Source: CAVURS01 sp963795385 (GTDB lineage: Bacteria; Actinomycetota; Actinomycetes; Actinomycetales; CAVURS01). From it: a stretch of 64,000 nucleotides of DNA. The notes below the pieces were generated by a model that did no database searches, was not told where the DNA came from, and was given only the letters and a program-made list of their open reading frames with translations. Below are positions 1 through 9,155 of this stretch, in pieces. The stretch covers positions 930,001 to 994,000 of the forward strand of contig CAWCHK010000014.1 in assembly GCA_963795385.1 (NCBI GenBank), in the 5' to 3' direction. The stretch's first letter is position 1. Each line of letters opens with the position of its first letter. A program made the position numbers and the translations under genes.

Positions 1-304
1 CACCGACGCCGGCGCGCGCGCAATCCTGCACGATCTCCTCCACAGCCTCACGTGCGGCCGTGACCACGGCACAGTCCGGGACTTCCGGCAGCGCGGCGAC
101 ATTTGGATAGCAGTGGCGCTCACCGATTTGTTCGTAGCGTGCATTCACGGGGTAGACCCGGCCACCGTAGTGCTGGAGGTTGTGCAGCACCCGCTCACCG
201 AATGAGCCGGCACGCGTGGAGGCGCCGATCACCGCAACGCTCGCAGGATGCAGCAGGCGCGTCAGGTCAGCGTGGCGATAGACGGTCGTTCGTTTCGATT
301 GCAT
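1..304 (-). CDS. Acyl-CoA synthetase (NDP-forming type), N-terminal CoA-binding domain, partial
   Basis: Reading the minus strand from the ATG at 304 gives an open frame that runs off the window edge, so only about 101 residues are visible. It opens with a short leader and then shows the CoA-binding Rossmann pattern: HPASVAVIGAS, followed by GSFGERVLHNL, a GG-RVYPVN strand and an LPEVPDCAVV segment. This order is typical of the N-terminal domain of ADP/NDP-forming acyl-CoA synthetases and of protein acetyltransferases of the Pat type. Those proteins continue with succinyl-CoA-ligase-like and ATP-grasp domains, which would lie outside the window. The neighbouring CoA transferases and dehydrogenases suggest a role in activating a carboxylic acid for catabolism, but the substrate cannot be told. 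The gene is divergent from the SDR gene that starts 70 bases away. Confidence 0.75.
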   Translation of the reverse strand, partial: MQSKRTTVYRHADLTRLLHPASVAVIGASTRAGSFGERVLHNLQHYGGRVYPVNARYEQIGERHCYPNVAALPEVPDCAVVTAAREAVEEIVQDCARAGVG

Positions 305-373
305 GCCGGGCTCGATTGACGTTTCCAGGCTGCGAGCATACTGATCGGTAGCCCTTCAGAAAAGGACGCCCTG

Positions 374-1156
374 ATGTCGCTGTTCGATCTCACCGGCAAG
401 GTCGCTGTCGTGACTGGCTCCAGCAAGGGCATCGGCCGGGCGATCGCCGAACGCCTGGCGGAACATGGTGCGAAAGTGGTGGTTTCCAGTCGGAAGGCCG
501 ACATTTGCGAGACGGTGGCGGCGGGGATCCGTGCCAGGGGTGGCGAGGCCGAGGTGATTCCCTGTCACATCGCCCGGAAGGAAGAGCTGAAGAAGCTGGT
601 CGATCAAACCTCCGCGCTGTGGGGTGGCATCGACATCATGGTGAGCAATGCGGCGGTCAATCCGTATCTGGGTCCGGCGACCGGCGCATCGGATGAGGTG
701 TACGAGCGAGTGATGGGCGCCAATGTACGCAGCAACTTCTGGCTGGCGAACATGGTGTGTCCGCAGATGGCCGAACGCGGCGGCGGCTCGTTCATTATCG
801 TGTCCTCGATCGGTGGGTTCCGCGGTTCCGCCAGCCTCGGCCTGTATGGCATTTCCAAAGCGGCCGACATGCAGTTGGCACGCAATATCGCGGTGGAGTG
901 GGGGCCGAAGAACGTGCGTGCCAACTGCATTGCGCCTGGCTTGGTGCGTACCGATTTCGCCCGCGCGCTGTGGGAGGACCCGGTGCGCTACCGCAAGACG
1001 ACGCGCGACAACCCGCTGCAGCGCATCGGCGAACCGGACGAGATCGCCGGGGCAGCGGTCTTCCTTGCATCTCCGGCAGGCAGTTTTGTCACGGGCCAGA
1101 CTCTTGTTGTCGATGGTGGCACGATGGCTGGCGTCGTATTGCAGAAGGACGACTGA
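374..1156 (+). CDS. SDR family NAD(P)-dependent oxidoreductase
   Basis: A complete 260-residue classical short-chain dehydrogenase, the usual length for the family. It has the cofactor motif TGSSKGIGRAI near residue 15, an NAA motif (VSNAAVNPY, near 90), the catalytic serine in IIVSSIGG (near 140), and Y-x-x-x-K as YGISKAA (near 155). The C-terminal ASPAGSFVTGQTLVVDGG segment is also typical. An AAAGGA ribosome-binding site lies about 8 bases before the ATG. It probably oxidises or reduces a small hydroxy or keto substrate in the cytosol. The kynureninase gene begins one base after its stop, so the two are almost certainly co-transcribed and may be translationally coupled. Substrate unknown. 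Confidence 0.9.
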   Translation: MSLFDLTGKVAVVTGSSKGIGRAIAERLAEHGAKVVVSSRKADICETVAAGIRARGGEAEVIPCHIARKEELKKLVDQTSALWGGIDIMVSNAAVNPYLGPATGASDEVYERVMGANVRSNFWLANMVCPQMAERGGGSFIIVSSIGGFRGSASLGLYGISKAADMQLARNIAVEWGPKNVRANCIAPGLVRTDFARALWEDPVRYRKTTRDNPLQRIGEPDEIAGAAVFLASPAGSFVTGQTLVVDGGTMAGVVLQKDD

Positions 1157-1157
1157 A

Positions 1158-2381
1158 CTGACGCGAGAGGAAGCCGAGGCACTTGATCGGGCGGACCAGC
1201 TTGCAGCGTTTCGGGGTCGGTTTGTCCACCCGGATGGTGTGATCTATCTCGACGGCAATTCCCTCGGATTGCTGCCGAAAGCGACGCCGGCGCGCGTGGC
1301 CCAGGTGATCGAACAGGAGTGGGGGCAATCTCTGATCCGAAGCTGGACGGATCACGCTTGGATCGATCTGCAATTCCGCGTGGGTGACAAGATCGCCCAA
1401 CTTATTGGGGCTGCACCGGGCACGACCGTGGTCGCGGACTCCACATCGGTGAATTTGTTCAAGCTGTTGGCTGCCGCGCTGGACCAGCGCCCCGGCCGCA
1501 TGGTGATCCTGACGGAGGAAGGCAACTTCCCGACCGATCTCTACATAGCGCAAGGATTGGCCGCACTCCTGCAACGCGGGCACGAACTGCGCGCAGTGCC
1601 GGCGGCGCGTCTGGCGCAAGCGCTGGATAGCCAGGTTGCTGTTCTGATGCTGACGCATGTGAATTATCGCAGCGGTGCGATGCACAACATGGCGTCGCTG
1701 ACGCGCGCGGCGCATGCGGCGGGTGCACTGGTGGTGTGGGACTTGTCGCATTCGGTCGGTGTAGTGCCGCTGCGGCTTGCGGCGGATGAAGCTGATATGG
1801 CGGTCGGCTGCGGCTACAAGTATTTGAATGGTGGTCCGGGGGCGCCGGCGTTCCTCTACGTTGGGCAGCATATGCAGACAGATCTGCGATTGCCGTTGAC
1901 CGGTTGGTTGGGACATGCGGAACCGTTTGCATTCGAAAGTTCATATCGGCCGGCGACAGGAATCGCACGAGCTGTCGTGGGGACACCACCAATCCTATCG
2001 CTGGCGGCGCTGGAGGTTGGTATCGACATTGGGTTGGAAGCGCCAATCCACGCGATCCGCACGAAATCATTGAAGCTTGCCGACCTGTTCATGGCGTTGA
2101 TGAAGCAGGAAGCCGGTTTCACGGCGCTGACCCCGACGGAGCCCGCGCTGCGCGGCAGCCAGGTGTCATTTGCCCACCCGGAGGGCTACGCGATCATGCA
2201 GTCGCTGATCGGACGAGGGGTGATTGGTGATTTTCGCGCACCGGACGTCCTGCGCTTTGGCCTGGCGCCACTGCATGTACGGTTCGTCGATGTGTGGGAT
2301 GCGGTAACGGTGCTGCGCGATGTGATGCGCGGCGAGGTCTGGCGAGATCCTGGTTTTCAGCAGCGACGAAAGGTGACCTGA
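1158..2381 (+). CDS. kynU: Kynureninase (PLP-dependent), apparent CTG start
   Basis: Kynureninase cleaves kynurenine or 3-hydroxykynurenine to (hydroxy)anthranilate and alanine in tryptophan breakdown. From 1158 the frame gives about 407 residues, the normal size, beginning TREEAEALD and then HPDGVIYLDGNSLG. Other family marks are EGNFPTDLYIAQGL, the aspartate in VVWDLSHSVG, and the PLP lysine in GCGYKYLNGGPGAPAFL. No ATG, GTG or TTG is available at the expected place: the first plausible codon is CTG at 1158, two bases after the SDR stop, with AAGGA at 1145-1149 as ribosome-binding site. Removing one C at 1158 would create TGAATG, a normal coupled start, so the CTG may be a sequence error. 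The open frame extends far upstream inside the SDR gene, but that is a shadow. No kynA or kynB is adjacent. Confidence 0.9.
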   Translation: MTREEAEALDRADQLAAFRGRFVHPDGVIYLDGNSLGLLPKATPARVAQVIEQEWGQSLIRSWTDHAWIDLQFRVGDKIAQLIGAAPGTTVVADSTSVNLFKLLAAALDQRPGRMVILTEEGNFPTDLYIAQGLAALLQRGHELRAVPAARLAQALDSQVAVLMLTHVNYRSGAMHNMASLTRAAHAAGALVVWDLSHSVGVVPLRLAADEADMAVGCGYKYLNGGPGAPAFLYVGQHMQTDLRLPLTGWLGHAEPFAFESSYRPATGIARAVVGTPPILSLAALEVGIDIGLEAPIHAIRTKSLKLADLFMALMKQEAGFTALTPTEPALRGSQVSFAHPEGYAIMQSLIGRGVIGDFRAPDVLRFGLAPLHVRFVDVWDAVTVLRDVMRGEVWRDPGFQQRRKVT

Positions 2382-2462
2382 TCAGCCGGTGACCCCGGGC
2401 ACTCAAGAAGCGGCGCACCGGTCCGAATGGCAGATCACCCCCGCGGCTGACGCAGGCGAACG

Positions 2463-3404
2463 TCAGCCGTTCTTCGCCTTGTTCTCCAGTGCCTCCGTCA
2501 ATCGCTGAGGATCGACATCGATCTTCACGCCTGCTCGCTCCAATTGGCAAAGCATGATCGATCGAGAATCCCAATTGCCCCAGCCACGGTTCAATCCCTC
2601 CGCCAGGTCCGCCAATGCCAGGTTGGCCAGCCGCATCGGCACATTCAACTCGCGCCCCAGGCCGGTCGCCAGCGATACATCCTTGTGCGCGAGACGCAGT
2701 GCAAACGCCGCCGGTTCGTACTTGTTCGGCAGGAACTGGTCAGTCAGTGAGTCAAACGCGCCGCGGCGACCAATGGCGCCTTGGCGCACCGCCTCCCAGA
2801 TTGCCAGCGGTTCGATGCCGGCCTTCACGCCCATGCTGAACACTTCCGCCGCGGCCGCCGTCGCGATGTAGCCGAAGCAGTTGTGCACCAACTTGGCGAC
2901 CGATCCGGCACCGATCGGGCCAATGTAGCGAGCCGCGTCACCGATCATGTCCAGCACCGGCTTCCACTTCTCGAACACGTCTTCATCGCCGCCGCACCAG
3001 ATCGCCAATTTGCCGGATGCTGCGCCGCTTGGGCCGCCGCTGACCGGAGCATCGAACAAGTGTGCGCCCTTCGCTGCAAACGCGTCATGCGCCTTGCGCA
3101 CCACCGTGGGCGAATTGGTCGTCAGATCGAAATACGCTGCGCCCTTCTTGATGCCTGCCAGCAAGCCTGCCGCCACTGCCTCGAATTCTGGCGGACCGGG
3201 GAGCGACGTGAAGATCACATCGCTCTGCTCTGCCACGGCCTGTGGTGAGTCTGCCCAGATCGCACCGTCTTTCAAGTGCCGTGCGGCGGCTTCGCGGCGG
3301 ATGTCGTGCACCACCAGCGTGTCGCCGCGCGCTTTCAGTCCCTTCTGCAAGTTTGCGGCCATGCTGGCACCCATGGTGCCGAGGCCGATAAATCCCGCCT
3401 GCAT
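2463..3404 (-). CDS. NAD(P)-dependent beta-hydroxyacid dehydrogenase (3-hydroxyisobutyrate dehydrogenase family)
   Basis: A complete 313-residue protein of the 3-hydroxyisobutyrate / tartronate semialdehyde reductase family. It opens with the dinucleotide motif GFIGLGTMGASMAANL. It carries the substrate-site block DAPVSGGPSGAASGKLAI near residue 118 and the catalytic lysine in GSVAKLVHN near residue 168. The all-alpha C-terminal domain follows. An AGGAG site sits about 8 bases before the ATG. These enzymes oxidise or reduce short beta-hydroxy acids in the cytosol; which acid cannot be read from the sequence. It is followed, in the same direction, by nothing nearer than the convergent kynureninase gene, and is preceded by the carboxymuconolactone decarboxylase-like gene only 12 bases upstream, so those two form a small operon. 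Confidence 0.9.
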   Translation of the reverse strand: MQAGFIGLGTMGASMAANLQKGLKARGDTLVVHDIRREAAARHLKDGAIWADSPQAVAEQSDVIFTSLPGPPEFEAVAAGLLAGIKKGAAYFDLTTNSPTVVRKAHDAFAAKGAHLFDAPVSGGPSGAASGKLAIWCGGDEDVFEKWKPVLDMIGDAARYIGPIGAGSVAKLVHNCFGYIATAAAAEVFSMGVKAGIEPLAIWEAVRQGAIGRRGAFDSLTDQFLPNKYEPAAFALRLAHKDVSLATGLGRELNVPMRLANLALADLAEGLNRGWGNWDSRSIMLCQLERAGVKIDVDPQRLTEALENKAKNG

Positions 3405-3416
3405 GAACGCACTCCT

Positions 3417-3743
3417 TTATGGGTTGGCCTCGAATACTTCGCGCGCGATGTTCGCCGCCGACATTGCCGCCGGCCAGCCGGCATAGAACGCCAGATGCGT
3501 GATCACTTCGGACAACTCTTCCTTGGTGACGCCGTTGGCGAGCGCGCGTTGCAGATGGCCGCGCAACTGCTCGGGCCGGTAGGTGGCGATCAGCGTGGCA
3601 CAGACGATCAGGCTGCGGTCGCGCTTGGAAAGCTGCGGGCGTTCCCACACGTCGCCGAACAGCACCTTCTCCGACAGGTCGATCAGCTTGGGAACCGTGC
3701 CGCGGACGCGGTCGCGTGATTCCGTCGAGGGTGCCTGGGCCAT
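3417..3743 (-). CDS. Carboxymuconolactone decarboxylase family protein
   Basis: About 108 residues, the size of single-domain CMD/AhpD-like proteins. The sequence shows the family's helical block: LSKRDRSLIVCATLIA, then LRGHLQRALANGVTKEELSEVI, then HLAFYAGWPAAMSA. It lacks the CxxC of peroxidase-type AhpD proteins, so it is more like the gamma-carboxymuconolactone decarboxylase branch. I chose the ATG at 3743 because GGAGGA lies 5-6 bases before it; an ATG at 3755 in the same frame falls on that ribosome-binding site. It is the first gene of a two-gene unit with the downstream dehydrogenase. Members act on lactones from aromatic ring breakdown or have uncharacterised roles; the true substrate is unknown. 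Confidence 0.85.
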   Translation of the reverse strand: MAQAPSTESRDRVRGTVPKLIDLSEKVLFGDVWERPQLSKRDRSLIVCATLIATYRPEQLRGHLQRALANGVTKEELSEVITHLAFYAGWPAAMSAANIAREVFEANP

Positions 3744-3830
3744 GGTTTCCTCCATCCGTTGAACAGATCAGCCTATTGCACACCAAGCCGGACTTCGAGT
3801 CCAATCGGCGACCACATGGGAGAGGGACGA

Positions 3831-4572
3831 ATGCCCGAGCAACTCAAAGCCGCGCTGGTCACTGGCAGTGCGTTGAACATCGGTCGCGCTACGGCAATCG
3901 CGCTGGCGCGCGACGGCTATCGCGTCATGGTGACCGCACGCAGTTCGGTTACCGATTGCGCGCGGACGGCCGAGTTGATTGCTGAAGCCGGTGGCGAAGC
4001 GGCCGTGCATCTCGCTGATATTTCGGACCCGCAGCAGGCGAGGGGGCTGGTGGAAGCGGCCGTCGCGCGGTTTGGCAGGCTTGATGTGCTGGTGAACAAT
4101 GCGTCGATCCGCCGCCAGACGAAGTTTTCCGAACTGACCGCTGAGGAGTGGCGCGAGATCCTCGGCACCACGCTGGATGGCGCGTTCTACTGCGTCCACG
4201 CGGCAGCGCCGCACATCGCTGCTGCGCGGCGGCAGCATCGTCAACATCGGCGGTATGTCATCACATCTGGGGGCCAAGGGCCGCGTGCACGCGATCACCG
4301 CGAAGGCCGGGATGGTGGGGATGACGCGTGCCCTGGCGAAGGAACTCGCGCCGGATGTGACGGTGAACATCGTCGTGCCGGGCACGATCGATACGGTACG
4401 CGGTTTTGCCGCCGGAGGTAACGCGGGACGCGCTCACCTGCCGGACAATCTGATGGGGCGGCCAGGCAAGCCGGAGGAGATCGCAGAGATGGTGCGCTAT
4501 CTGTGCTCGCCTGCGGCACGCTTCATCACCGGCCAGACCATCCATGTCAATGGCGGCGCGTTCATGCCGTAG
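3831..4572 (+). CDS. SDR family oxidoreductase, interrupted by one frame shift
   Basis: A second classical SDR, about 247 residues once both frames are joined. The first part begins MPEQLKAALVTGSALNIG and includes VNNASIR and the AEEWREILGTTLDGAF segment. The second part gives GGSIVNIGGMSS, then GRVHAITAKAGMVG and ITGQTIHVNGGAF. The switch lies at about 4,215-4,225 in a run of short C/G repeats and amounts to one extra base or two missing. The YxxxK motif is altered: the position reads HAITAKAG, so the catalytic tyrosine appears to be histidine, which would be unusual for an active SDR. The start at 3831 is supported by a GGGAGAGGG stretch just upstream. The gene ends 11 bases inside the convergent metallo-hydrolase gene. 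Confidence 0.8.
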
Positions 4573-5366
4573 GCTCGACGTCCAGCCGCACGGCGATCCC
4601 TTCCAGCCCCGGCTTCGCCGCCGGATAGCGTTGCAACACCAGAGGATCGTGACCCGGAATGATCGCGTTCGGCGCGCTGGCCAGCTTGCGCATCGTCGCG
4701 TAGCCCTCCAGCGTATCCTCGTGGCTGTGCATGATCGGGAACGCGCGGCCTTCCTCCATGTTGGCGTAGAAGTGGCTGGCGTCGGAGGCCAGCACCATCC
4801 AGCCGCGCCGCGTCCACACGCGCACCACCTGCAGGCCCTTCGAGTGGCCGCCGACGTGATGCACCGTCATGCCCGGCGCCAGCTCATCGACACCGTCATG
4901 AAACTGCACGCGGCCGGCGAACAGCTTGCGCACCATCGCTACCACGTCTTCTTCCTCGAACGGCCCGCGCAGACCCGCATGGCACATGCAGCGGCCGGTG
5001 CAATAGGCCATCTCGATGTCCTGCAGGTGATAGCGCGCCTGCGGGAACAGGTCGTAGTTGCCGCAATGGTCGTAGTGCATGTGCGACAGGATCACGTCCT
5101 CGCACCTCTGCCGGCTCGACGCCGATCGCCTGCAGCCCGACGGCGGGCGAGCGGACGAACTGTCGCGCTCCGCCTTTGCCCCATCGGTTCATCGAAGCCG
5201 GTGTCGAACAGAATGAACGTTCGGGCCCCTTGATCGCCCACACGAAGTAGTCGAGCGGCATCGGCCCATCATGCGGATCGCCGCCGATGAAGGCGCTCGA
5301 CCGCTTCGCGTTGGCGTTGTGCGCGTAGTGGACCGCGTAAACCTCGTAGGGCTGCAGGTCAGCCAT
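4562..5366 (-). CDS. MBL-fold metallo-hydrolase, N-acyl homoserine lactonase family, frame-shifted
   Basis: Joined over at least three frame shifts, this gives about 268 residues. The N-terminal part starts MADLQPYEVYAVHYAH and includes FIGGDPHDGPMPLDYFVWAI. A short middle stretch reads FILFDTGFDEPMG in another frame. The C-terminal part has the zinc motif SHMHYDHCGNY, then HVGGHSKGLQVV, ASDASHFYANM and IPGHDPLV. This is the signature set of the lactonase branch that includes quorum-quenching AHL lactonases, though many members hydrolyse other lactones or esters. The shifts fall near 5,207, 5,160 and 5,100. Its ATG overlaps the stop of the ABC binding-protein gene (TGATG), so it is the last gene of the liv operon. 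A lactone or ester imported by that transporter is a reasonable but unproven substrate. Confidence 0.8.
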
Positions 5367-6626
5367 CACGAGGTCTTCGGCCAGAGTGCGTCCGCCGCCG
5401 CGATCGACGCCGGAAACACCGGCACCGGCCTGCCCTTCTGCCATTGCACGATGCACAGCTTGGCGCCGACGCGGCGGCCCTTATCGTCGTATTTCAAGCG
5501 GCCGTCGGGGAAGAACAGCGCCGGGCCGTCGGTCATGTCGAGCTTGCGGATCGCCTCCGCCACCTTGTGCCGGTCGGCGACGCCGGCGCGCTCCAGCGCC
5601 TCCTTCAGGATCATCACGTGCACATAGGCGAAGATCGAGTCATGGCCGAACCACGGCTCCTTGGTCCGCTCCATGAAGCGCTTTGCCAGGTCCGCCGCCT
5701 GCTTGCCGGGCCAGTTGGCAAGGCCGACCATGCACGCCTTCCAGGTTGTCGGCGCCGGCAACCTTCAGCAGTTCCGGCACCGCCCAGTGGCCGCCGCCGC
5801 CGATCAGCGGCAGCTTGTTGGCGGTCAGGTTGAATTCGGCGAACTTGTCGACCAGCAGCTTGTCGTCCGGCACGTTGGTGGACTGGAACAGCACGAAATC
5901 CGGCCGCGCCGGAGCGGACGTGCTGCATCGATCGTCGTCGCATCGGTCAGCGGCGGCGTATAGACCTCGATCCGCTGACGAGCGTCAGATCCAGGTTCTT
6001 CAGCACGTGGTCGCGGATCGGCTTCAAGAAGCTGACGCGAGGCCGCGGTGTTGTCGCCGATGATGCGCGACCTTGGTCGGCCGCTTGCCGGTGGCCTTCT
6101 GCGCCAGATCCATGACCATCGGCACGATCTCCTCGGCCTGCGCGTCGGCGGTCGGCGAGGACTGGAACACGTAGTTGAAGCCGCGGCCGGTGATCAGGTC
6201 CGAATAGGACAGCGTCAGCCAGGGCAGTTCGGCGCGCTCGGTCACCTCGGTCGACGGCGAGCGTGAAGGTGGACAGCCAGCAGCCGAAGCCGCCGACGAG
6301 ATCCGGCTCCTGCGCGAGCATGCGCTGCGCGGCGTCCTTGGCTTTCTCCGCTGAATTGCCGGTGTCGTATTCCAGCAGCTTCAGCTTGGCGCCGCCCATC
6401 GACTTGATGCCGCCGGCGTTGTTGATGTCGTCGATCGCCATGCGGGCGCCCATCTGTTCCAGGATGCCCTGCGCGCCCACGGGCCGGACAGCGGCACCAG
6501 CATGGCGATCTTGACTTCCTTCGGCGGCCTGCGCGCGAGCCCGGCGCGGCGCAATCGCGGCGGCGCCGGCTGGCCAGGCCCAGCCCGATTGCGCGATCTG
6601 CGTCCGATCGTAGATGCGTTCATCAT
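5366..6626 (-). CDS. Branched-chain amino acid-type ABC transporter substrate-binding protein, frame-shifted
   Basis: About 420 residues when pieced together from at least six frame segments. Recognisable blocks in order: VKIAMLVPLSG, GARMAIDDINNAGGI, LKLLEYDTGNSAEKAKDAA, VGGFGCWLSTFTLAV, LPWLTLSYSDLITGRG, YVFQSSPTADAQAEEIV, FQSTNVPDDKLLVDKF, NKLPLIGGGGHWAVPE and WFGHDSIFAYVHVMI. These belong to the periplasmic type I binding-protein (LivK/Peripla_BP_6) family. A GGGAG site lies about 9 bases before the ATG pair at 6626/6623. The binding protein follows livF by 32 bases and is followed by the lactonase-type gene with a one-base overlap. Ligand unknown: the family binds amino acids, aromatic acids, amides and urea. 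The number of shifts makes this the worst-read gene in the block. Confidence 0.8.
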
Positions 6627-6658
6627 GACGATGTGTCTCCCTTGCGGTCATTGTTCGC

Positions 6659-7377
6659 TCAGGCGTCGGTCAGTCCGAGATACGAGCGGCGGACCCGGTC
6701 ATCGGCAAGCAGCGTCTCGTAGGTCCCATCCAGCACCATGTGGCCGGTTTCCAGCACATAGCCATGGTCGGACAGTTCCAGCGCCTCGGCGACGCGTTGC
6801 TCGACCAGCAGGATGGTCACGCCGTCCTCGCGGTGGATCTGCGAGATGCGCTCGAAGATCGTGTCGGCGACGGCGGGCGCGAGGCCCATCGACGGTTCGT
6901 CCAGCATCAGCAGTTTCGGCGCGCAGGCCAGGCCGCGGCCGATCGCCACCATCTGCTGCTCGCCGCCCGACAGTGTGCCGGCAAGTTGCGTGGCGCGTTC
7001 GGCCAGGATTGGGAAACAGCGTGTGGATGCGTTCCAGCGTGTGGTGCCATTGCGCGCGGCCGGCCTTGGGATAGGCGCCCATCTCCAGGTTTTCGCGCAC
7101 CGTCAGGGTCTTGAACACCTGCCGGCCTTCGGGGACATGCGCGATGCCGAGATGCGCGCGTGATGCCGCGGGCCGGTCGAGCAGGTTTTCGCCGCGGAAG
7201 GTGACCGTGCCCGCGACCGGCGGAACGATGCCGGAGATGGTCTTGAACAGCGTCGATTTGCCGGCGCCATTGGGGCCGACGACGGTGACGAACTGGCCCT
7301 CGGCGACCGACAGCGACACGTCGGTCAGCGCGCGCAGGCCGCCGTAGGCGACCGACAGATTCGGCGACTTCAAGCAT
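6659..7377 (-). CDS. livF: ABC transporter ATP-binding protein, LivF type, frame-shifted
   Basis: About 239 residues, normal for LivF. After ATGCTTGAAGTC (MLEV) the frame shifts and continues LSVAYGGLRALTDVSLSV. Walker A is GPNGAGKST, followed by GIAHVPEGRQVFKTLTVRENLEMGAY. A second shift near 7,000 interrupts the signature region (expected LSGGEQQM). Walker B and beyond are intact: LLMLDEPSMGLAPAV, then the H-loop region in an ILLVEQ context, ending LGLTDA. It energises uptake together with the LivG half of the upstream fusion. It lies between the livMG gene and the binding-protein gene in a tightly packed minus-strand operon. The EPSMGLAP and PEGRQVF signatures separate LivF from LivG. Confidence 0.85.
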
Positions 7378-7383
7378 GTGAGC

Positions 7384-9155
7384 CTAGCATTCTGCCGCGC
7401 CAGCCATTTCTTGCCGAGATAGGCCTCGATCACCGCTCGGTCCTCCACCACCTCGCGCGGCAGCCCGCTGGCCAGCACGCGGCCGTGGTCCAGCACGACG
7501 AACCGGTCGGCGATCCGCATCATCGCGTGCATCGTGTGCTCGATGATGGCGATCGTCATGCCGTCCTCGCGCAGGCGCTGCAGCACGTCCAGCACCTCGT
7601 CGCATTCCTCGCGCCCGAGACCGGCCAGCGTTTCGTCCAGCAGCAGCAGCCGCGGCCGGCCGGCCAGCGCGCGCGCCAGTTCCATCAGCCGCAGCTGCTT
7701 GTTGGTCAGTTGCCCGGCTGCGCTGCCGGCCTGACGATGCAGCCCGACGCGCGCGCAGCGCGCCGACCGCCGCCTCGACCGCGGCATGATCGGGCAGGCC
7801 CGCGCCATAGGCGCCGACGATGACGTTGTCGAGCAGCGGCAGGCGCGGGAAGCTGCGCACCACCTGGAAGGTGCGGCCGACGCCCATGCGGCAGACCTGG
7901 TGCACCTTGCGGCCCAGCATCGATTGGCCGCCAAAGTCGGCAACGCCCTCATCGGCGGTCAGCACGCCGTTCAGCACATTGAACAGCGTCGTCTTGCCGG
8001 CGCCGTTCGGGCCGATGATGCCGAGGATCTCGCCCTCCGCGACGGAGAAGCTGACCTCGCTGACCGCGCGCAAGCCGCCGAACGACCGCGACAGGCCCTC
8101 GACCCGCAGCAGTTCTGTGCCACCATGCCCATGCTGCACGACCTGTCGGACAGGAGTTGTTGCCGGTAGCACCGGCGCTGGTTCCGGCAACGCGCGGCGG
8201 AACAAGCGGTCGCGCACGGTCCAGAACAGTCCGTCGGGCGAGGCCAGCATGATCAGGATGATCGCCGCGCCGTACACCACGCCCTGGATGCCGGGAATGA
8301 TATTGCCGAGTTCGGCGTTCAGGGATTCGGCGAGCGGCACCAGGATCGCCGCGCCGATCACCGGTCCCCAGATCGACGCGACGCCGCCGAACAGCGTCAC
8401 CACCACGGGCTGCGCGGAGACCAGCATGCCGAACACGGAATCCGGCGTCACCACCAGCAGAACGCAGGCATAAAGGCCGCCGGCAGCGGCGGCGATCGCG
8501 CCGGACATCGACCAGCGCGCGCATCTTCCAGCGCCAGGAATTGATGCCCGCGGCCTCGGCTGCCAGCTCGTTCTGCCGGATCGCCATCAACGCGAGGCCG
8601 AAGCGGGAGTTCTCCACCAGCATCGACACGACAAGACCGGCGGCCAGCAGGACCACCGCGACCAGCGTGTAGAGTCGCGGATCGGAGAATTCGAGATAGT
8701 GCCACCGGATGCTCCCGATGCATCGGCAGGGAGACTTCCTGGAAGCCCAGATATTGCAGCACGTACAGGATGGCCAGCGGATAGGCCAGCATCGCCAGCG
8801 CGAAATAATGCCCGCGCAGCCGGAAGGTCGGCATGCCGATGACGATGCCCGCCGCCGCGCCGACCAGTGCGCCGAGCGGAATGCCGAGCCAGGGCGTCAG
8901 GTCCAGATAGACCAGCGCCAGCGTCACGGTATAGGCGCCGATGCCGAAAAACGAGGCGTGGCCGAATGAAAGCTGCCCGCCATAGCCGGACAGGATATTC
9001 CACGATACGCCGAACACCGCCCAGATCGGCACCAGGGTCAGGATCAGCTGGTAGTAGCTGTTGGTGACCAGGCTGGCGGCGATCAGATAAACCACCGCTA
9101 CGAGCGCCAACGCGAGCCCATCGCGCCGCAGCCGTGTGTGCGCTCCGACCCTCAT
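7384..9155 (-). CDS. LivM permease - LivG ATPase fusion, frame-shifted
   Basis: About 590 residues: a LivM permease (first ~330) joined in one frame to a LivG ATPase (last ~250). The permease begins MRVGAHTRLRRDGLALA, with hydrophobic helices and the family blocks YGGQLSFGHASFFGIGAY and LRGHYFALAMLAYPLAIL. It ends in SPDGLFWTVRDRLFRRAL. A proline-rich linker then runs straight into ELLRVEGLSRSFGGLRAV and Walker A GPNGAGKTT with no stop between, so the fusion itself is not created by a shift. LivG marks follow: GRTFQVVRSFP, LLLLDETLAGL and IAIIEHTMHAMMRI. Shifts lie near 8,715, 8,510 and 7,740. The ATG overlaps the livH stop (ATGA). The exact C-terminus is uncertain because the LivG frame runs on without a stop into livF. 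Confidence 0.85.

Noticed and set aside
103..351. 82-codon plus-strand frame at the left edge
   Set aside because: It is antisense to the CoA-binding domain gene, which shows clear motifs.
723..2381. Long open frame joining SDR-region sequence to kynureninase
   Set aside because: The first 145 codons are the SDR gene in the wrong frame; kynureninase similarity begins only after 1158.
6699..7952. Continuous LivG-LivF frame suggesting an ATPase-ATPase fusion
   Set aside because: LivF has its own ATG at 7377 with MLEV in the expected frame, and both genes contain shifts nearby; a false read-through is simpler.
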